From Pleurostoma richardsiae (Eukaryota > Ascomycota > Sordariomycetes > Calosphaeriales > Pleurostomataceae), in NCBI GenBank assembly GCA_030052745.1, contig JANBVO010000039.1, forward strand, positions 186,001-250,000: 64,000 nt of DNA. Direction: 5' to 3'. Below the pieces are notes generated by a model, which saw only the letters and a list, made by a program, of their open reading frames with translations, made no database searches and was not told the DNA's origin. A program made the translations under genes and the position numbers. Below, piece after piece: positions 47,101 to 58,212 of the stretch (position 1 is the stretch's first letter; each line of letters begins with the position of its first letter).

Positions 47101-48122
47101 ACTGAGCCTGGCTGGGCTTTGCATTGAGAAGTCTACTCTTGAACTGTATATTCCTAGCAGCGCCCTTGCGAAATAGCAAAGCTCAAGTTTGTAAAGCTGA
47201 ACTTAAGACTGCTGCATATAATTGTCCGACATATGCCGATGCTAGCTCGGGAATAACATAACGTCACACGGCGCTTTTGTCCGCTCGCACCTTTGTGGAT
47301 CTCGTAGATCGTCGAGAAGGGGTTGGGGCCTTGGGGGGGCTGGGAGGAAGAGGAACGGAGAAGGAGGTGGGGCCGCGGCTATAGGCAGCGGCAGTGAGGC
47401 GCGTGCTCTCAGGGATGAGACGAGAAAGGGTTCGATAAAACGATGGTTGTAACCGGCGTCCCCGAATCAGGACCTTTGAAACATCCCTAAGGTCTGTATT
47501 GAGCATAGCAGAGTAGAATGTGCCTTGCGTGCGTCTTCCTGAAACATTGTCCACGCTCTGCGGTCGGGAGCGTGGGAAGGCAGTGCTGCAGACTTTCATT
47601 TGGGATGAACTGATAACCCTGGATTTACCAGGTACGCCAGCAGCTCACCCCCACCGGCTTAAGGCGCGGAGGTATTCCGTGTGAGCCGGGACGGGCTTAC
47701 CCAGCCAATTAAACCCACCTCTTGTAAGGATCCCTGGCAGGGCACGCCGGATCTGGCTCCGGTGGCCCATGTAGATGGCCGTTTCAGGGGGCCTACAACC
47801 ATGGCTAGGCCTGCATAATCGAAAACCATCACAAACCATTTGCCAAGGGTTCACCGAACCTCGAACCAACAGCCACAACCCCGGGCCTTAGTCGCAGCAT
47901 CTTGGGATGCAGGCATGGCGTGATGGCCCACGAGCTGAGAGGGATACAAAGTGTTTATTTACCGGAGACAGAACCCTCTTCCCCCCATCTGATCTTGTGG
48001 CTCCATTGTACCATCATAGAGGCATTCCTGCTCTACACTGCGATCTGATCTTGATTCGTTGCTGCCACTACCTAGTGTATCGAGGAAGCCGGCTTCCTTA
48101 CTCTCATCTGAGAAACCCAATC
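44192..48122. other. Gene-poor stretch of 3.9 kb
   Basis: The first ~500 bp form the ATPase promoter and 5' UTR, with a strongly purine-rich plus strand around 44555-44675 (so pyrimidine-rich on the coding strand). Around 45974-46380 two overlapping frames look like fragments of a membrane protein. At 47645-47878 a minus-strand ORF of 77 aa has no match I know. No supported gene. Confidence 0.35.
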
Positions 48123-51100
48123 ATGTCGTCTCAATCTTCCAATCTGTTCCAGCCCAGGGACAGCCCCGGAGCTTCCTCGGCTACCAGCCAGGAATTCTCT
48201 TTGCCACTCCGAGGCACCCAGTCGGCCACGAACATCAGCAACATAACCCCTGACTCGTCTCCTCTAGCCAAGAAGACCACTCAACAACCCGGTCTCTTTA
48301 GCGATTATCACGCTCGTCCTGTATTTGGGTTTGGAGTGCCGCATGCTTCGACCACCCCTCCGAACCCTTCAAGGCCGCGAGGCTTGGATCGTGACCGTTC
48401 TCCTGCGACCTTCAGCTTCACAGGTGTCGACCGCGGTAACAAAGCAACGAGTGAGACTGCTACTACTTCGACTCTTCCCAGCCAGCCCCCGAGTAGCCCA
48501 GCACCCGCAATAAGCTCCGATACAAGCGACCCAGCATCTATTTTTGGTTACAAAGTTTCCAAAACACCCGAGCCGGTACCTGTCTTTAACTTCGCCGTAC
48601 CCAGTTCAAGCGATGTCTTTGGCTTCGAGGCAGAAACGCGCACAAATTTCACGTTTCGGGTTCTCCACAATGTCACGCCTGTGCCTTCTCGACCGCCGTC
48701 TCCAGGAGCGTCGCCTCCCAACAATCCAGGATCGTCTTCGTCATGGGCATCTCCCCTTACGCCAAGAAGCTCCCAGAGCCCTGTGATGCGGGACAGAAGC
48801 CCGTCTCAAACTCCAAACAGTCTGCGAGTTCCACTGTCCCCTTTTAGCCCAGCGCTTTCTTCGACAGACTCCTTGTCGGGAGCCGGCCGGTCCACTGCCG
48901 GCATATTTCAGCGTGCCCGGTCCGTCTCCGAAGTCTCCGCCGCCAGTGATATGCAGCCTGACGCCGTTCCGCCATACGACCTTCGCGACGAAGAGACTCC
49001 GCAACACCGTTTCTTTTCGCCTGAGTTTCAATCAGCACTACAAAAAGGCCTTGGCATTGCGAAGGACACGGTCGAAGCCATCGAAAAGTTAGATGGTCTC
49101 GTCACTGACAGCACGCTAAGCAAGTTCCTTCAGACGGCCAAGCGTCTCCGCGTTTTTCACGGATCCGATACGAGGACCATTGCCGTCCTGGGAGACTCGG
49201 GAGAAGGTGAGCCGACAATATTCCTACCCCCAGGACCCTACATCTATATTAACGCGATACGTGCTAGGCAAGAGCAGCCTCATCAACTCTTTACTTCATT
49301 TCCCGGGTGTGGCCAAAACGGTAGGACCATTATGGCGCAGATTTGAGGCATTCTGAGGCTGACTATATATGTTTCCAGGGAGACATCGGCTCTGCCTGTA
49401 CTTCAGTGGTGACAGAATACCGACAGAAGACAAGCGAGCACACAGCTCCTATCACCATCGAGGTCGAGTACCTATCAACGCCGGAGATCGAAGCCTTGTT
49501 GAAAGAGCTTCTCTGGAGCTATCGGCAACTATATCTTCCAGATATCGAGTCAGACAAAACATTGCCGGAGGATTACGCCCGCTACCAACGGCAATCCGCA
49601 CAGGCTTGGTCGGCCCTCGAGGCTGCATTCAAGCACAAGGGGGAGTTTAAACCAGAACGCCTTCAAGATATGTCGGACGGAGCTCTGGACAGAATCACCA
49701 CTGAGCTGATCCGGTGGTCAGAAGAGATTGAGTGGCCAGAGGGCGGTGTCAATGGGCTTTGGAGATCGACGGCCAACACCACGGAAGAGTGCTGTGAGAA
49801 GACGGAAATATTCATGAAAGATAAATATTGGCCGTTCACCAAGATCATACGGTGAGACTCTGCTGCGAGGACAAAACAAGGCGCATGAGCTGACCCTGAA
49901 CCAAATCCCCTAGCATTTATCTCAACGCTCAGGTGCTGAAGACCGGAGTAGTGCTTGCAGATCTTCCAGGTGGGTTTAGGGCAGGTTGCAGCGTAGGTGT
50001 TGCAAAACTGGCTAACCCCGTCCGCAGGCCTCCAGGACACAAATCTCGCGAGGGTGCGGGCGACTCAGGACTACCTGATGAGATGTAACAACATATTCAT
50101 TGTTGCAAAGATCTCGCGCGCCATCACAGATCAATCCTTGAAGACGTCTCTCTTTACAGTCCTCGCCCGCCAGGTACCTCTAGAGTGGGATGAGTCGGCA
50201 GCTAAATCCTTGAATGTCGCTGTCGTATGCACCAAATCGGAGGTAAGTCAGCTAGAGGAGTACGCGAATGAAAGACCAGAGCTAAGGCGGTCATCCCAGG
50301 ATATCAACCTCGAAACGGCTAGACGAGAGTTCTGCGGCACTGGAAAGAAAATTCCCCTCGCCGTAGTCCAGCAGCTAGACCAGGAAATCGACGATGCGAA
50401 GAGGGCTGGGAACGCTGCTCTAAAGAAACAGCTAAAACTAAGGTATCGTAGCTACCCTAGATTTCTTAGTGAAACCTGACTGACACTTTGCCATTCAGGC
50501 GGGAGCTCCTCTTCATCGGAGCCCGAAATCAACACGTTAAAGAAGGGCTGCAAACCGCATATGCATCCAAAGTCCCCGACAGGAAATTGGAGGTCTTCTG
50601 CGTATCTAACAAGTTGTACGAAAAGTACACCCGCAAGGGCAATAGTGATGTGGTACGGGCCAGCGTAATCCCCGAGCTCCGCAAGTTCTGTCACAGTATA
50701 ACGGCAGAGGCACAGCTGCAGGAAGCCAGGCACTTTCTTCAGTCATCACTTTTCAGCCTCCTCAACTCGCTTTACATGTGGGCTACCAGCTCCCTGATGG
50801 AGACTGGACCCGGGACAGGCGAGTCAAAAGAGCAAATCATCGAAAAGCTGAAAAAAGCGGTATGTGATCCTTGTATCCGGTATTCATTGCTTCAACTAAC
50901 AGAACTCAAACTAGACGAAGAGCTGGACGAAGGCACTTCGCGGGCTCAGGCGCGATTTCATGTTGTGTTTTGAGGAGCAAATCCTTAAGATGATGGGTAT
51001 GGTGTCAAATCACAACTCTTAGCGCTCTCTGCTGACATGGGAGAGAAGAAAACAGGTATGATGCTTGGGAGACGGCAGCAGACCAAGAAGGACGGGAGTG

Positions 51101-52227
51101 GGATAGTGTGAGTAACCCTAGCCGCAAACCCTGGTGCATGTATTATTGAGTGGCTAACTGATTGCAGTGGCACTGGAGTACGTTCTCCACGCATGGTAAT
51201 ATCGTAATCTGGGACTGACAAGATCGTCTACAGCTCAATATAAGGCGTGGTGCCTCAATAACGGTGATCACGAGACCGCCAAGCGTGGCCGCGTGGACTG
51301 GAATGCCAAGATCATCTGGAAGATGCGAACGGAGCTCGAGTTCCAATGGGACATTGTCGAGGAGGAGATCTCGAGTCTTTTCGGTGATCTCTTGACCAAA
51401 CTCAAGTCGCTCCTGAATAGTGTGAAAGAGACAATACTCGGTGAGTGGCTCTGCTTTAGATTCCAGGAGAAATTGTGGTCTGCATGGTAGCTCATAGGTC
51501 ACCTTTCAATTGCGCTTAGAGTCATGTCCTTCCGAGTTCCGCGATTCGCTCGTCGATGGCATCAATGCTCGGATCAGACACTGCGACTATGAAATCAGTT
51601 TGGCGGAACAACGCTTTACTCGTGAGATCAAGTACGACGCCCCCTCAGTCCCCATCCATCAAGCCTTCCTCACCCTCCCCGAACTCCATCCATCCTCAAC
51701 GCACGTGGTGACACATATTAATAACCAATTCAGGCTGACGCGGCGCTACGCGTCGGAATCAAATGAGAACTCGTTCGTCCGTCAGCGGATGCTCCCCGCT
51801 TATCGGGAGGCTAGCAAAGAATTCGGTGAGGGTCCTTCTCAACTCCTGCGCCTGGCCCCATCTGGTTGGCCTAGTCTCCAGCGTGGCTGATGCAAATGGC
51901 GGTGCTTACCATTTTACAGGACGTGGTCAGGGCCAGCGTCTGCAAGGAATCGTACAAGGGCGCATCACAGACGGAGCTCTGTTCCCGGACATATCCTTTG
52001 ACATATCAGAGCGCGTGAAAGGCATCGTCGAGAGGACCGATCAGGAGCTGCAGGATCTGCTGCGACGGACAGTGAAGGAAGTTGAGGAGGATGTCGACAT
52101 CGCGCTCTCGGATCTGCCCGATACCAGCATGTCTGCGGAGAAGGAAGACAAATTAAAGGAGCTGCTGAGCAAAGTGTCGAAGCTCAAGGACGAGGCCGAG
52201 GCCGTGGGAAGATTGGCAGCGGAGTGA
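48123..52227 (+). CDS. Large nuclear-type GTPase with FG-rich N-terminus (SLIP-GC-like)
   Basis: Thirteen exons (48123..49206, 49268..49320, 49379..49851, 49914..49969, 50028..50442, 50499..50859, 50915..50996, 51049..51107, 51168..51195, 51234..51440, 51520..51631, 51734..51825, 51920..52227) give 1,109 aa. Residues 1-~300 are disordered and rich in Ser/Pro/Thr, with scattered FG-type motifs (VFGFGV, SIFGYK, VFNFAV, VFGFEA). The dynamin-like GTPase domain follows: P-loop GDSGEGKSS (357-365), DLPG (553-556) and CTKSE (623-627) as the likely base-recognition motif. The rest is long helices with a coiled-coil-like end (EEDVDIAL ... KLKELLSKVSKLKDEAE). The overall layout resembles the animal nuclear GTPase SLIP-GC and its many fungal relatives. 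Intron 1 cuts the P-loop between Gly and Lys. Function in fungi is unknown. The 3' ends of exons 6 and 7 were chosen by frame. Confidence 0.82.
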
Positions 52228-53865
52228 ACACCCCAACTTTGAGCTAAGGCAGATGTGGTTGTTGTCGCTGCAGTCTAAATTGGAAAGAAGTCGGCAGGGA
52301 GGCACTGGGGATCCTTACGAGGTTGACTACCGTATCATCTAAGCTCTTGCTAATTACAAGCCTTGATTTTGGCCTCCGTCACTAGGAAAACTCGTGGTAT
52401 GTGCGATTACATGCACTGCGAACCGTTGAAGAACGTTGAGAGACAGACAATTGATACACCAACGAGCCGCCCGAGGCAAGAGTCGACCCCAGCGGACGGC
52501 TGTGTACCGCGTCCTCGGCCAATGAAGGCTGGGCTAGTAACTAATCACAGCCTAGCGGACTGGTATACGTGACATCGGGCCTTGGACGCGGTCCCTTAAC
52601 ATTGACGGTTCCGAGTACATTACATTGGCCCATTACGAGGACTATTTCAAGAAAGTCTTTCAGCCGATAACAGACACTTTCCATATGTGAGGTGCAGTTG
52701 ATGCGAAGCCAGAGAGGAGTTATGTACTTGCCGTCCATAAGGTGTTTCAATGACAAATCTGAATTATCTCAGAAACAGCTGTCGCCTCCTGTCGACGCGC
52801 TCCGTGCCGTCCCGCATTCGCACCTGAGCCGGAGAGGCTCCAAGCTGGCGAGTAACATATTGCGATTCTAGGCGTGTCGAACAAAGGCAGGCTTAAGAGG
52901 CTAGCGTTTCTGCATGTTTCGCGATTTTAGGGTTAGTACGCGGCTTTTCGAACGCGAAGCACCTGCTTTTTGCCTCCCTTTGACCAGTCACGGACCCTTC
53001 AGCAAAGAGACAAGGAGCACATCCTGGAGTCTGCATACCCCAGAGCAACGTACTAATGCAGATCGCCGCCGTAAAGGCCCAGAAATTAGCTCGAGTCGGG
53101 CGGGCTCCACGGGCCGCTGCAACAAAGAATTCAATGACTTCTAGTCGACCGGCAGGGAGGCACGGAGACTCTATAGGCCGAGACCTTGTGGTGCCGTAAT
53201 GCCTCCTATTGGCTTGTTCAGCCGAGACCCCGAAGCTTTGTCTACTACACGTGGAACTGTTTAGAGATTAACTTGAAGAAGCAGCGAAGTGAAAATATCA
53301 AGGCCAGCCTATTGTGTATATGGAACATGGCGCCCGAACAATAAATCTTTCATGATACGCATGGGACCAACTCATTTCAGCAAAAAATACCTGAGGGCTG
53401 CTTCCTCCAGCTAACATACCAGCCGCTCGTTGTTAGGCTGCTATTCGTACACGTACAATGGCAGACGGGATACCGTTTTGGGGGGAATGTTCCCGTGAGA
53501 CCAGCGAACTGTGGCAATTCCTCCTGGAATAGATCTCTGCTGAGAAAAAGCAACAAAGTCAGCAGGACACATGTGACCGGCCACGGCATGGACGCCAGAC
53601 TATTCTGGCTGCATACTGAGCGGCTGGAGGCGCCTCCATCTCGATCGCATCGTTCGAAAAGCTCCGAGCTCATCCGGGAGGAGCAACGAGCATGCCCGAA
53701 GGGCTTCGGCACGTTGAGAGAAAAGCAAGACACTCCGAGCCGCACCTTAAGCTTGTGCTCACCGCCTGCTTGCCGTGGAGTAGCTCTGAACCGGTGTCGA
53801 CGCCACTGTCATCATTGGGCTAGGAGCCATTCCTTACTGGCTTCAAGCTTCCGCGATCTGACGCC

Positions 53866-53889
53866 GGTCAACGGGTCAACGGGTCAACG
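53866..53889. repeat. Tandem repeat, three copies of an 8-bp unit
   Basis: Three perfect head-to-tail copies of GGTCAACG. Non-coding context about 0.4 kb upstream of the HsbA-like gene. Could be slippage or a regulatory array. Confidence 0.7.
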
Positions 53890-54151
53890 AGCCGCCCCGG
53901 GATGCATACCAACCTCTTCCATCACACCAGGAGCCACGGTTGGAGAGAACGGGAACAAGCGTGAATCTTTCAAGGTTCGGGGTCATGTGCAGAGCGCCAG
54001 TTGCCAAAGGCATGCGGAGTGCTCCATCGAGTCAGGGAGACAAACACCTCGGGCACGTCACACCGGCCGCAGTCTCGGGAGATACACCAGTAGCACCATA
54101 TAAATCATTATGAGTGAGGAGTGGCGGTATCAGATAGCTACGTTGGAGTCA

Positions 54152-54159
54152 TATAAATA
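54152..54159 (+). promoter_or_regulatory. TATA box of the HsbA-like gene
   Basis: TATAAATA, 123 nt upstream of the start codon at 54283. Sequence match only. Confidence 0.4.
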
Positions 54160-54282
54160 CGTGCTTGATCTCCCACCATCGATAAAAGAGAGGCCAATCC
54201 GGACTTCAGCAAGCAACAGATTCATTGTCATACTTATTATCGCAACGTTGTTAGAGGAAAGACCTGAAACCAGACCGCAATC

Positions 54283-54939
54283 ATGCAATTCAAGAGCATC
54301 GCTGTTTTTGCTGCGGGCCTGTCCGCCGCGTACGCCCAAACCGTCTCGTTCAATGCTTCTCAAATCGTCACCGACCTTGAGAACCTGACCAACCTCGCCG
54401 AGCTCACCAAGGGTATCGCCGGTAGCATCACACTCGGAAATGCCGTGACCCAGGTCCCGGTTCGTCTCTCTTCTTCTAGAGCTCTGTTCACCCTGTCGTC
54501 GAGACATGCATCGCTAACGAGAAAGCAGGCACTCGCGACCAGCCTGACGACCTTGGCAACCACTCTTGTCGCCGATGCTGCCAATGATGCGATCTTGGCT
54601 GCCGGTGGTGTCTTCGATGTCACCGACCAGGCTGCCATCTGCCTCAGTCTGTCGGATGTGAGTTCAGCATCCTAACTAGCCCCTTATCTTCGGCAGCTGA
54701 CTCCACAACAGTTCATTGCAGCTTCACAGGATATGGTCGACACTATCGCCGGCGAGACTGATATCATCTCCGCGCCCCCGTTCAACTCTATCCTTGCCGC
54801 TGCCCTTGCCCCTGTCCAGGCGGGAGTGAACGCAGTTGTCAGTGCGATTGCACCGTCTATCCCGAACTGTGTGTCTACCAGCCAGGTGGACTTGGGCACT
54901 CTCGATGACACTATTGACAATCTTTTGAATCTTCTTTGA
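54283..54939 (+). CDS. HsbA-like secreted cell-wall protein
   Basis: Three exons (54283..54459, 54529..54657, 54712..54939) give 177 aa. The signal peptide is MQFKSIAVFAAGLSAAYA. The mature part is helical and rich in Ala, Thr, Val and Leu, with the repeated LxxLTNLAELTKGI pattern and a late ALAPVQAGVNAVVSAI helix; two Cys are present (AICLSLSD, PNCVSTSQ). Size and pattern match the fungal hydrophobic-surface-binding protein A / cell-wall galactomannoprotein family, which coats hydrophobic surfaces and can recruit esterases. Ends of the first intron are not certain: an in-frame alternative donor lies 6 nt upstream and an alternative acceptor 3 nt upstream, changing only two or three residues. 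Confidence 0.82.
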
Positions 54940-55370
54940 GCGGTATATCAGAATGTTTCGACAATGGCGAAGAAGGGCCTTGCCGGTTAGCGATTTCTGT
55001 CGTTTGAGAGTTTGTCTCTTCTTCGTTAGGGAGGAACAGTATAATCGTCTTTGTGATTTGACCATGACCCTTCTTCACTCGCTATCTCCATTTTGCGTCT
55101 AGTTAGATTACGACAGTTCCAAATGAATCAGTGATACCAAAGCTTTCGATGTGCGTCCGGCAAGAGATCCCCTGTAAATTGCTAATCTTTCGAAGTCTTT
55201 CAATGGAGCTTCCATCGTGTTTTTGCTTTTTCACCCTCATTACCACGACTGGTCAATTACTCCGAATCTTCGTCATATAACAGCTCGGGATACCACCGAC
55301 TCTCTGCCACTTTGGTCAGCTACATTCTTCTATATCCACTGAAACCTAAGGTAAGTGCAGTTTCGACCCC
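54940..55370. other. Intergenic between convergent genes
   Basis: 431 bp holding two 3' ends. No gene seen. Confidence 0.35.
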
Positions 55371-57628
55371 TTAGAAGGAATGCCCAATGCGGCGGGACAA
55401 GTGGAGGAGCTCACCTTCTGGGTTCTCCATCATAGCTGTCTTCAGGTTCCCCTTTACGACTTCTGCGTCTTTGAAGAACCACCCGAGGACGTAAATTGCT
55501 TCTTCAGGCGATAGCACGCTGATCCACTCCGTTGCTGCAGCGCCCAGTTTCTGCATCCAGTATCCGTTCAGTTCAGCCAGCCGGTCATCCACGAGCACAC
55601 CGAGTCCACTTCCGGCGCTGTAGCTTGCAGAAACTCTCTCAGACCGCATATTTCAACGTCGTCGTCCGAGATTGTGGGAACACTTCCTTCAGAGGTTGCG
55701 ACCGAGACGCGGTACCTCACGAAGGCGTACTTCAGGATAAGCGGTGCGCGTTCAGAAGGGGTCGCTTCCTCCCCTTGACCGATGAACTGCTCGTGTGAGA
55801 CGAGGACTGTCCAGCTTCCAGCTACAGGGCATCGCAGCTTCGGCCAGCACCCCAGACGGCGGCAGGCAGTATATGATCCTTGGATGGCAGTGACGGGGAT
55901 GGAGAGATTCTCTGCGGGTAAAGGAGAGATCTCCACACTCGCGTTGTCTCTCAGCGAGGACGAGGACGCAGCGCAGGCAAACGGGCAGAGTGCCTCCATG
56001 TTGTCGTGGCACAGACCTGATGCCAGCCGGCGCAGCAGCCGGATGAACCCAACTGCGAATCGCTCTGGACGCAGAAGCGCGTCGCCGAGGTAAAGATGGG
56101 ACGGCCAGAAGGCCGCCGGGTCAGCCGAGTCCCGTAGCGGACGCGTCTCGCCACGTGATATTTGCTGCCGGACAAAGACGTGCTGGACGGGAAACAGCTC
56201 GAAAGGTAGATGGAAGCCTGCCGTAGGTAGCCAGAACTCCTTGCGCAGAGGCGCGGAGAAGGCTCCGGACAAGTAGAGCTTTTTGCCCCTAAGCAGGTCC
56301 GGCCTCGCCGAGAGCGCAACGAACACCTGCGTGCTGGGGCTCTCGCTGGTTCTTGCTGGGTCTTGACAAAAACAAACATCTCTCAGTGTTCTCGACCGTG
56401 ATATTGCAGTCAAAAGGGCCTCGGCGAGCCCTGTATCGTATCAATGCAGAGAGCTATAGAGTCGGCTGACGCTAATTCCTGCAACTGGAGCGCTGCGTCG
56501 ATCGTATCGGTGGCTAGTCCTCTAAGTCGTGTCCAGTTCAGTGATGCTTGTCCAGAAAATGCGATGCGCAGGATGTTAACGGCGGCCGGGGAGGAGGTCA
56601 CTTCCTCAGCACGGTCGAGTACAGCCCGTCGGAGGCTCTCACGGAAGCCTAGGATCTTGAAAGGTTCCTCGAGCAGAGCTGAATCAAACTCGCCCGACCG
56701 CAAAATTCCTCTCACTAGGCTTCCCATGGCCTGGTCGCGTAATGATGGCCTGCTAGAATGAACGTGCTGGAGGGTTGGCGCTGAATCTTGGGAGGCCATA
56801 CTGTCGGGCGGCCAGATAGCTACAAGGTTGGGGATAATCAGCCGCCATGAGCGGCATATCAAATCTGATGGGTTATCCTGTCTCACATTCAAAGGCTGTC
56901 TCATCGACGAGCGGCATGCGCCGTATCCTCTCTAGTGCCCCCGGTTCGGGATGCCGGTAATCAAATTTTGACATGTACTCGGCTGCCGAGAGAGGTTTCC
57001 GCTGTCGCTGCGGTTCCGGAAATGGCGGTCCGTACTCTGTCATGCTCTGGGTGTGCCGTCGCGGCGGCTGTCGCGGCGGCTGAATGACTCGGAGAATGCA
57101 GAACGCAACGATTCCGTAGCGGACTGCATCGAGATTAGAGATATCTACAACAGCCATACCATATGCCAAGCTGTCGTCTCGAAAGACCGTTCCTAGCTTC
57201 TGTGGTTGGGCGGGATAACACTGGCCGGTCGAGGAGTCATAGGCTACTCCCAGAAGCAGGCATGTAGAGAGGAAGGGAAACTCTCGGATCCCACGATCCC
57301 AGGATTGCTCACTCCTCATCAGCTCGCTTATACCCCATCTCAAGGGATCCGATATTGGGAGGGCAGCTGATGTCGGTGTATTGCCCCGGCGGTAGAAGTC
57401 GGCGGCCAGCGCTAGCTCCGCATGGATGGCCGCTCTGTTGGCTGAGTGCGAAAAGATTTGCATGATGCGCCAGCAAGCGTCAACGACGACATGACCCTGA
57501 GCTAGATGATATAGAGGGCCGCCGGTGTATTGCCGTAGGACAACAGCCAGCGGACGGTAGGTGCCGGCGATTTTGCTGACAACATAGAATAGGAATGACG
57601 GAGGGCCTTCATTCTCGTATCGTGCCAT
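55371..57628 (-). CDS. Unrecognised protein, tentative four-exon model
   Basis: Three long open stretches in different frames can be joined into one minus-strand gene: 56887..57628, 56471..56819, 55610..56390 and 55371..55550, giving 683 aa. The first junction (GTGAGA..TAG) is good. The second uses GTCAGC and an acceptor chosen by frame; the third (GTGGAC..GATGCAG) removes an internal stop. The protein starts MARYENEGPPSFLFYVVSKI, has a hydrophobic N-terminal helix, a Pro/Arg-rich middle (IQPPRQPPRR), then mixed helical regions and a C-terminal segment SVLSPEEAIYVLGWFF. No domain is recognised. The N-terminus may extend upstream: another frame offers MTWQKMLGNAANAFRAV at 57771. It is divergent from the Zn2Cys6 gene at 58213. 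It may be two genes or a decaying one. Confidence 0.4.
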
Positions 57629-58212
57629 CTCGCCTGAGGCCTGACAGCTGCCTTTGTTCGTTGGTGTGTGTATGCTTCTCCAAAGAGTATCAGTCTCAGC
57701 AAGCCGCCTCCTAATTGTGGCACAGCACGGAATGCATTGGCAGCATTGCCCAACATCTTTTGCCAAGTCACGCCATTGGCGTCGCCAAAACCATCCCTTT
57801 CCTTCGCACAGACGAGCAGAGCAGCGTGTCAAGCCTGTCCGGAATACCGCTTGCTAAACTTCGTTCCGCCCTTGTATAGGCATGTACGCCACCAGGAGGC
57901 TGCCTCTCCTGCACATCCCTCAGCCTTGCAGTTTCTAGAGGGTGAAAATGAACTACATCGCGGACGCTAAGCAGAGCCTGGACTACGGAATAGATCTGGC
58001 CGGCCCGACTTGGTTACGGAAATGGGTGAAGATGCGCGCAGATAAGCAAATCCCCCCTAGCGGGCGTCGCCGATGGCTCCCCCTGAAGTCTCCATTCGGT
58101 CAAAAGCGGAGACCGGGGAACTCTGGCACCCGAATCGGCCAACTGACCCCTCGTCCAGGAGATCGGCACTTAACCTGCGGTCAACATCCATAACCACCCA
58201 GCCAGAGAGAGA
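57629..58212. other. Divergent intergenic region
   Basis: 584 bp between the tentative minus-strand gene and the regulator. It may contain an unplaced first exon of the minus-strand gene (around 57660-57771). Confidence 0.3.

Larger units (their letters stand above)
52228..54282. other. Intergenic, 2 kb
   Basis: No supported gene. The longest ORF (202 aa, 53495-54103, plus) has random-looking composition. A three-copy 8-bp tandem repeat lies at 53866..53889, and a TATA box for the next gene at 54152..54159. Confidence 0.4.

Noticed and set aside
47645-47905. Possible transposon-derived segment
   Set aside because: The sequence looked unlike its surroundings, but no terminal repeats, target-site duplication or transposase/reverse transcriptase motif was found.
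53495-54103. 202-codon ORF on the plus strand
   Set aside because: Random-looking composition, no domain, and it spans the tandem repeat and promoter region.
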